A stretch of 64,000 nt of DNA from Petrolisthes cinctipes (Eukaryota; Arthropoda; Malacostraca; Decapoda; Porcellanidae), in the NCBI GenBank assembly GCA_033782935.1, contig JAWQEG010003787.1:48501-112500 (forward strand), written 5' to 3'. Below the pieces are notes generated by a model that was not told the origin of the DNA, did not search any database, and was given only the letters and a program-made list of their open reading frames with translations. This document shows positions 56,976 through 64,000 of the stretch, piece by piece (position 1 is the first letter of the stretch; each line of letters begins with the position of its first letter). Made by a program: the position numbers and the translations under genes.

Positions 56976-57662
56976 TAGAAGGCGTCTCCATGACACTCGG
57001 GTACCTCTTCATAACTATATAACTCTATCATTTTGAAGACAGTCCCTCTCAATGAAGCTATACTCAATGTCATCCAGAGAGAAGTTATAGTCGTCACATT
57101 ACTCCTCATCATTTGCATTTTCTATTTTTCCTGGCAATGTCCTTCCCTTTTATATATCGCTATTTCCACGGCTCTTGATCCACAGAACTCGCATATTATT
57201 TTATTATTGTGTTTTGTGTCTTCAACCTCGGTCCATAAATACACGAAAAAGCTAATAAAAGTCTTCCCAAGGATATTATTGTGTGTTACTGTCCAATGCC
57301 GACCAACAGACCGTGTGAAGTGTATTTTTAATGTCCACTCCTGAATTGTCGTCGCATGGCCTTTTGTCCTCTGTATTCCCACCCAAATACAACTTTTCTG
57401 TCTCGGGGAAAAAAAAGATAAAAAGTTTGTGCAGACATTCAGATTTAAGGCTAATGGACATGTCAACCTTAATTCCTGTCAGATACAAGATAGTGTGGCC
57501 AGGACCTTTCCCTTGCTGTCGTAGCCAATATATATATATATACGGTATATATATAGAATAGTGAGAAGACATATAGAAAGATACTAATATAATACACGTC
57601 TCTAGAAAATCAATCGAAGTAAAACAGAATAAGAAAAAAGCAACAATACATGAATGCAACAA

Positions 57663-57870
57663 TGGAAAAATGCAGCTAGCTTAATGAAATGGCGACAATA
57701 CCAATGAGTCAGGAAGAATTACATAGAGAAACAAGTAAAGGAAAAAGCCAAACGAGGTGAGTGAATGGAAAAATGCAGCTAGCTTATTGAAATGGCGACA
57801 ATACCAATGAGTCAGGAAGAATTACATAGAGAAACAAGTAAAGGAAAGAGCCAAACGAGGTGCATGCATG
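57663..57870. repeat. Two-copy tandem duplication, 103-bp period
   Basis: 'tgcagctagctta' at 57671 and 57774, followed by matching sequence to 'gccaaacgaggtg'; a handful of differences. Confidence 0.9.
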
Positions 57871-58163
57871 GTATGATTTAGGTTGAGCAAGCTATATAAG
57901 GATACGTTGAACACAGGGGAGGGGGGGGGGATATAATGGGCAGGGTATATATATGAGAGGTATCAAAGGGGTGAAGCAATTGGTTGGTTGCTGAGGCGGG
58001 GAACACACGGGATTGGTCCACACCCGGTCTGTTTTTTGTTGCTCAGTGGAGGGGTGATGGGGGAGGGGAGGGGGTCTTGGGGTCTGTGACTGGTTGGCTG
58101 AGCGGGGCATTGGGGGGGGATGGAGTGGGGGGAGTAGTAGAGTGTATGCAAATCAGGGAACCC

Positions 58164-58179
58164 CGTGTGTGTGTGTGTA

Positions 58180-58210
<31 letters not shown>
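58164..58210. repeat. (GT)n microsatellite
   Basis: GT run interrupted by gtatgtat. Confidence 0.95.
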
Positions 58211-58347
58211 AGGAAAGTGTATTAATAAGTATTTGAAAATATAATTGCCTCTATACTGTGTACGTACGAATGTGTGCAAAATATTATGTAAGTATCAGTG
58301 TAAGGCATAGTTTGTGAATACCGTATGCAATTATTAGTGTGCATATT

Positions 58348-58348
<1 letters not shown>

Positions 58349-58382
<34 letters not shown>

Positions 58383-58412
58383 GTGTGTGTGTGTATGTGA
58401 GTGTGTGTGTGT

Positions 58413-58480
<68 letters not shown>

Positions 58481-58515
58481 GTGTGTGTGTGTATGTGAGT
58501 GTGTGTGTGTGTGTA

Positions 58516-58574
<59 letters not shown>
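58349..58574. repeat. Long (GT)n microsatellite
   Basis: About 225 bases of GT with gtatgt and gagt interruptions. Produces Cys/Val and Thr/His frames on the two strands. Confidence 0.98.
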
Positions 58575-58930
58575 AATTATGGGTGAGTATACACGTGTAC
58601 ACACATACACTGAACTTCTTCTATACGAACATGGGACCACCGACACATTTTCTTTGCATTCTTGAAATTTCTTAAAGGAGATGGTTAACGAAGGAGGAGG
58701 GAGGGCGGGAAATGAGGAGGGGGAGGGGGCTAATGATGGGTTTGAGGTAATTAGCTGTGAAAATGTATGAGTGGGGGAAGGGAGAGTGAAGGGGAAAGAG
58801 GGGGGAGAGGGTATACAAGAAAGAAACAGGGAGGAATGGAAAAAGAGAGTTTGAGAGATGAAGGAAAATCACCCTATAAAAAATAAATAAATAAATAGAA
58901 TAAAAATAGGTATGGAAGAAAGACCCTGTT

Positions 58931-59061
58931 GGAATAGAGAGACCCTGTGATCGTGTATGAATGAGACTTGGTGCCAGGCTTTTGATTCCTCCTGACCATG
59001 CCACGAAACAAAAAGCTCCTTCCATTTTTCAATTTTCTGACTACATCAAGCACGGGGTCCC
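58931..59061. mobile_element. Family T2 foldback element, left flank lost
   Basis: Starts GACCCTGTGATCGTGTATGA; its right end abuts TTAA at 59062-59065, shared with the next element. No TTAA on the left. Confidence 0.7.
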
Positions 59062-59065
59062 TTAA

Positions 59066-59219
59066 GGTGGTAATTCGTTTTTGTTACATTGGAGTGCCAT
59101 GATTCCTCCAAAGTATGCCAGGAAACAGGACCAGATGAACACAAATAATGGTGTTCTGTTGCTTGGAATAGTTTGGAGGATTCAGTTGCTCCAGATTTAC
59201 CAACACAAAACTTCCTCCC
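59066..59219. mobile_element. T1 foldback element
   Basis: TTAA at 59062-59065 and 59220-59223. 154 bp, orientation opposite to the 39.7-kb copies. Confidence 0.85.
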
Positions 59220-59558
59220 TTAAGTCAAACCCCTTATAGCTTCCATCTCTCTATATTCCTGCATTACCAAGTCCTATATATATACCCCTTCTTTCCTCGG
59301 CTCCCTTCCTCTCGAAATCCACAACATTCTTCCCCCCCCCCTCCCCCCATTCTTTCTCGTCCTCATCCCCCCCCCCCATTTTCTTTCATCCTAACTATAA
59401 GGTCTACTTCTCCCTTCTCCACTCATCTATCTCCCTTTCCATCTATATCTCCTAGTCCACTAACTCCTTATCTCTCTTCTCCTGCTATCCTCAAACTTTC
59501 CCTTCTCTGTCTTCCATGCATGTCCTAACTTTTTCAGTCCACCTCATTCATTCACTTC

Positions 59559-59562
<4 letters not shown>

Positions 59563-59621
<59 letters not shown>
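59563..59621. repeat. (TC)n microsatellite
   Basis: TC run with one CC break. Confidence 0.97.
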
Positions 59622-59622
<1 letters not shown>

Positions 59623-60259
59623 CAACCTTATTCCTTTCCTTCCTCCTCTTCCTTTGCTTCACCCTACTTCTTCTCCCTCTGTCAGTTCACCACCACAGTC
59701 CTATATACTCTGCTTCCTTATCCTCCCTGCCTCACCTAATAACTCTCTCAACTCTACTCACTACGTCCGTTTCTCTTTTTCATCTCCTATTTGCAATATT
59801 TTCTCCCTGTCTTTTATTGATACACCTCTCCTCCTCATCTTCATTTCTGCCTCTTCTCTGTTTGTCTTCCTTCCCTTATACATCACACTTGTTTCTTCCT
59901 GGCCTCTTCTCCTCCCCTATCTGCTTGTTCCACCTTCTCTTCCACCACCTCCTCCTCCTCCTCCTTCTCCTTTTCCATGCATGCAGCTCTTCTCCACTTT
60001 CTCAATATATTCCCCATCCTTTCCTTAACCTGAATACCCCTCTTCCTCGTCTATCCCCAATCCTCTTTTCAAACTCAATAATAAAATATACCCCTAGTTT
60101 GCCTGTCTTATCCTTCCACATGCATCACCCCTACTACTATATAACTTTCCCCCTTCCCTGCCTCCCTAACAACTCCTATAGCTAGCTGTCTCATCTTGTC
60201 TTCTTCAACGAAACTCACTCTATTTTAACCCTCCGTCCTTGCATCTTTCACACTACGTT

Positions 60260-60260
60260 A

Positions 60261-60320
<60 letters not shown>

Positions 60321-60509
60321 CACTACGATACCACACATACACACACATACACATACAACACTAGGGTAACACACACACAACTACAGTACCACACACACAC
60401 AGAACACTACGGTACCACACACACACACACACACACACACAACACAACACAACACTACGGTACCACACACACACATACAAGACTAGGGTACCACACACAC
60501 ACAACACAT

Positions 60510-60557
<48 letters not shown>
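60260..60557. repeat. (AC)n microsatellite cluster with a 'ctacggtacc' spacer
   Basis: AC runs separated by the repeated spacer 'aacactacggtacc' or variants (about 60320, 60358, 60408, 60452, 60480). Confidence 0.92.
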
Positions 60558-60558
<1 letters not shown>

Positions 60559-60622
60559 CATGGTCTATCCCACATTTTGAGTAACGTATGCATTAGTTTA
60601 ACAATAGATTCCACTTCATACG

Positions 60623-60623
60623 G

Positions 60624-60657
<34 letters not shown>
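60623..60657. repeat. (GTT)n microsatellite
   Basis: About 11 units. Confidence 0.97.
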
Positions 60658-60714
60658 CTTTATATTTATTTCCCACAATCTGCTTCAATCATTACCTCTG
60701 CATATATAGCCCTT

Positions 60715-60975
60715 GCCCTTTCTCCTTCTCTCCTTTCCCATCCTTGCCATTTCCCCTTTTCCTTTCCCATCCTTGCCCTTTCCCCTTTCCTTTCTCATTC
60801 TCTCCTTTCCCATCCTTGCCCTTTCTCCTCTCCTTCCCCATCATTGCCCTTTCCTCCTTTCCCATCCTTGCCCTTTCCCCTTCTTGTTCATCCTTGCCCT
60901 TCTCTTCCTTGCCATCCTTTCCCCTTCTTCCTTGCCCATCATTGCCCTTTCTCCTTCTCCCCTTGCCCATCCTTG
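60715..60975. repeat. Imperfect minisatellite (cccatccttgccctttcccc)
   Basis: About ten 20-35-bp units, pyrimidine-rich. Confidence 0.9.
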
Positions 60976-61209
60976 CCCCCACCACAGTCCTGCCAGAATC
61001 ATTGTCCACCCAACTGCCTGCCTGCCCCGGATTTGCCCACCTGCCCCCTGATTGGCTCATGACCCCCCCTAACCCCCCACCCCCACCCCCAACCCCCCCT
61101 GGTCTTAGTATCCCATTGGCTGTACACGAAGCTAAGCAAAGCCTCCTTTATGCAAATTTTAGGCTCTTCAGGCCCTCACGGATGTTTTGCACACCCAGAC
61201 TGCAAAAAC

Positions 61210-61240
<31 letters not shown>

Positions 61241-61337
61241 TGAGAGAGAGAGAGAGAGAGTGTGTGTATGTGTAGTGTGTAGTAGTGGAGAGAGAGAGCG
61301 AGAGAGAATGTGTGTGTGTGTGTGCAGTGTGTGGTAG

Positions 61338-61396
<59 letters not shown>
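61210..61396. repeat. (AG)n and (GT)n compound microsatellite
   Basis: Two passes of AG run, GT run and 'agtgtgtagtagtgg'-like spacer, then a long AG run (61340-61396). Confidence 0.95.
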
Positions 61397-61399
<3 letters not shown>

Positions 61400-61729
61400 A
61401 CAACTGTTGAATACCGAAGTGAATACATGCAGCTGGTGTAGTGTACAAGGAATGCATAAAATGTACTCCATAAATGTGTGTACAAACCACAGTGTTGGCG
61501 CCACCTTCAGTATTATCCTTCATCACTCTATGTTCGGCAATATTATGTCACACGATTGACAACATTAGAAAAATTAGCGAGACCTGAACAGATCAATACC
61601 AAAATAAGACGAGTAGTATAATTAATTGTTCATTACATACACCCACTCCTATACTCCTATGTTTTAACTAGGGCACATGATACTTATTTATAATTATCCT
61701 CTGTATGATCTTAGCTACACATGATTACT

Positions 61730-62020
61730 TGCACATATTCATACACACTCATACATTAACACATGGACACGTACACATGCATATATACATATATACATAC
61801 GCATGCAACAAACAAACATGCACACATACAGTACATGCACATACAATATACATGTTTACACATATTCAATACACATACATGCACATACTTTCATACACAC
61901 AATTATATGCTCGGACATGTATAATTATAATCACACACACATGCACGTACAATACAAAATTAATATTGTACATACAAAAGTAATTAAAATACGCACATAC
62001 ATACATACACACTAATTCAG
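61730..62020. repeat. CA/TACA-rich degenerate microsatellite
   Basis: 'cacatacatgcacata' style words throughout; no coding signal. Confidence 0.8.
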
Positions 62021-62064
62021 GCACATACACTAATGTTACGTAGAGACACATAACTTTATTGTGA

Positions 62065-62250
62065 ACATCAACACCATCATCACTATCATCATCATCACAT
62101 CATTTCTCCATCGTCATCATCATCACTACTATCATCATTATCATAATCAACAACATCATCATTATCATCATCATTATTTTCCCCACCATCATCATCACCA
62201 TCACCATCATCAACATCATCATTATCAACATCATTATCATCATTTTCCAC
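62065..62250. repeat. (CAT)n microsatellite
   Basis: Imperfect CAT/ATC repeat of about 185 bases. Confidence 0.93.
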
Positions 62251-62375
62251 ACCGACAACACACACTTCCAACACAGTCGATGCCTCTCTTTAGAAACGAG
62301 TCTATTGTGTGTGTGTGTGTGTGTGTTGCTGTGGTGGTGCGTCCTGGCCCAGTGAGCCTCCACAGGACATGATGG

Positions 62376-62499
62376 GTTGGGGGGGGGGAGAAGGGGGGGG
62401 GGGAAGGATGAAAAAAAGGGGGGAGGGGGGGTTGGGGGGGGGGAGAAGAGGCACGGTCACCAATAGTTTTTCTCTTCATTTTTTAACGTGCAGGGTAAA

Positions 62500-62555
<56 letters not shown>

Positions 62556-62640
62556 GTGGTAAGAAGGGGGGGGGGGAGAGGAAGGTTAGTACGTTGAAAA
62601 GGGGGTTGCGAGAGAGAGTCGAAGGAGAGAGGGAGGGAGG
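62376..62640. repeat. G-rich and (AG)n low-complexity region
   Basis: Several runs of 7-10 G, then an AG run at about 62500-62552. Confidence 0.9.
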
Positions 62641-62933
62641 GAGGGGAGAGAGAGGGGATGAGGGAGGGTGGGAAGAAAATGAATGAGAAGGAAAAGATTG
62701 GGAAGGAGGAAGGGATAACAGAGGAGGAAGTAAAGGAAACAAGAATAGAGGAAGGAGGAGGGAGACAGGAATAGGAAGAAGTGAGCAAGGAAAGAGAGTG
62801 AAATAAAGGAATGTTGGAAGAATGTCAAAAGGAGATAAAAAGTGAGATAAAGGAAGGAAGTGAGAAGATAATGAAGAAAATAGTGGGAGGCTGAGTTTTA
62901 CTGAGAAAATTTAGCAACTAGAGGATATTTTAG

Positions 62934-62935
62934 CA

Positions 62936-62997
<62 letters not shown>

Positions 62998-63001
62998 AGA
63001 G
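62934..63001. repeat. (AC)n-(AG)n compound microsatellite
   Basis: ACACAC run joined to AG run with one GG break. Confidence 0.96.
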
Positions 63002-63084
63002 CAGCGTAAGAGGGAGAAGAAGGAAGGGAAGGGAAGGGAAGGGAAAAGGAGGAATGAGAACCCAACCCGTGGTCAAATTCAAGG

Positions 63085-63345
63085 AGTGGGGGGTGGGGGG
63101 TGAGTGGTATGAGGGTGATGGGGGGGGGGAGGTGTGTGTGTGTGTGTGTGTGCAGTAGGCAAGATGGGGGGGGGGGGGAATGGTATGAGGGTGATGGGGG
63201 GGGGATGTGTGTGTGTGTGTGTGTGCAGTAGGCAAGATGGGATGGCATTTGTGTGTGTGTGTGTGTGTATGCATGCAGTAAGCAAGATGGTGTTTAGAGG
63301 GATGGCATGTATGTGTGTGTGTGTGTGTGTGCAGGAGGCAAGGTG
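63085..63345. repeat. Minisatellite with GT core, 60-75-bp unit
   Basis: Four units of 'gatgggggggggatgtg' + (TG)n + 'cagtaggcaagatgg'. Confidence 0.9.
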
Positions 63346-63633
63346 GGGGTATAGAAGGGGATGGGGGTAGGCTGGTTGGGCATATGCAGTGAGGGAACAG
63401 CAGGAGTGTGGAGGCTTGGGTACAGCCACAATCAAATATCCGCCGACACTTTCCATCCATCGCAGTAAATATCTTGGTAATAAAGAACAACACGTGTCTG
63501 ATTTTGCAGCACCTCATAATAATAATTGAGGGGGTTGAGTTGATATAAGGTGTTGTATGGTTATATTTTGAAATTATACTGATTTATTTGCATTATGGAA
63601 GGAAAGTGTCGGTGGTGTAATATGCACAAGAAG

Positions 63634-63636
<3 letters not shown>

Positions 63637-63697
<61 letters not shown>
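63637..63697. repeat. (AG)n microsatellite
   Basis: About 30 units. Confidence 0.97.
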
Positions 63698-63701
<4 letters not shown>

Positions 63702-64000
63702 AGGAAGATAGGATATACGTGATAAAAGTGAAGGATAAATACATAGATAGAGATGGATAAATATATACAAACCTGAATCGAGATAAATAAATAAAAATAT
63801 ATAATAGGATGAACGAATAGAACTAAGCAAGGAGAAAATGCATGACTAGAATTATTATAAAGTAGAAGGAAGAAAAGATCAGACAGAGATAAAAGACAGA
63901 AGGCAATAGGAAAGTTTAGGACGAATTGTATAAGAAGGAAGGAAGAGAAAAATATAATGATAGAAATGGATGATGAAGAAGAGATGGAGGAAGGAATAGA

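Noticed and set aside
58339..58665. Cys-Val repeat frame and its Thr-His mirror
   Set aside because: Translation of a GT microsatellite.
41287..61157. Octamer ATGCAAAT words at 41287, 48646, 58146 and 61150 as shared enhancers
   Set aside because: About two are expected by chance in 64 kb, others occur in the left half (e.g. near 10211 and 13125), and the surroundings are not alike.

Overview
This is a eukaryotic nuclear window, most likely from an arthropod and probably a decapod or other malacostracan crustacean. The basis is two intron-rich genes with GT-AG introns, pentanucleotide (TTAGG)n tracts (the arthropod telomere repeat type) at internal positions, and very dense long dinucleotide microsatellites. 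The species call is inference. No bacterial-type operon, CRISPR array or RNA gene is present.

Gene part (about 1-36 kb). The plus strand carries the 3' eleven exons (1419-8035) of DGAT1, the ER acyl-CoA:diacylglycerol acyltransferase that makes triacylglycerol. Its first exon or exons lie left of the window. The minus strand carries a complete ABCB6-type half ABC transporter with 15 coding exons (33718 down to 16706, 854 residues), probably preceded by a non-coding leader exon near 35937-36040. All 24 junctions that join two coding exons inside the window keep the reading frame and all use GT-AG. The two genes converge, with about 8.7 kb of AT-rich sequence between the stop codons. I see no shared pathway: one is lipid storage, the other porphyrin/heme-related transport.

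Mobile and repeated DNA fills the introns and upstream region. Several short non-autonomous DNA transposons can be bounded to the base by target-site duplications (TSDs): a TAA-flanked element (698-1091), a hAT-like element with the 8-bp TSD CCCTATAT (28373-28815), a TA-flanked foldback (30161-30350), and a family with GGTA...TACC ends and perfect 8-bp TSDs (34670-35032, 43060-43397, 43870-44227). A broken non-LTR retrotransposon (36039-37285) lies directly upstream of ABCB6. Two TTAA-flanked foldback families recur between 39 and 59 kb.

Right part (about 36-64 kb). I find no conserved coding exon here. It holds the transposon remnants, TTAGG-like arrays (43.4-43.8 and 45.5-46.5 kb), minisatellites, and long AG/TC, GT/AC, TA, CCT and CAT microsatellites. 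The many long open frames in this part are low-complexity readings of these repeats.

The most interesting points are how repeats meet the genes. The splice acceptor of one DGAT1 exon is the last unit of a tandem array of acceptor-like repeats. Another DGAT1 exon begins 16 bases after a transposon end. The predicted ABCB6 leader has two overlapping upstream frames, the second ending on the main start codon.
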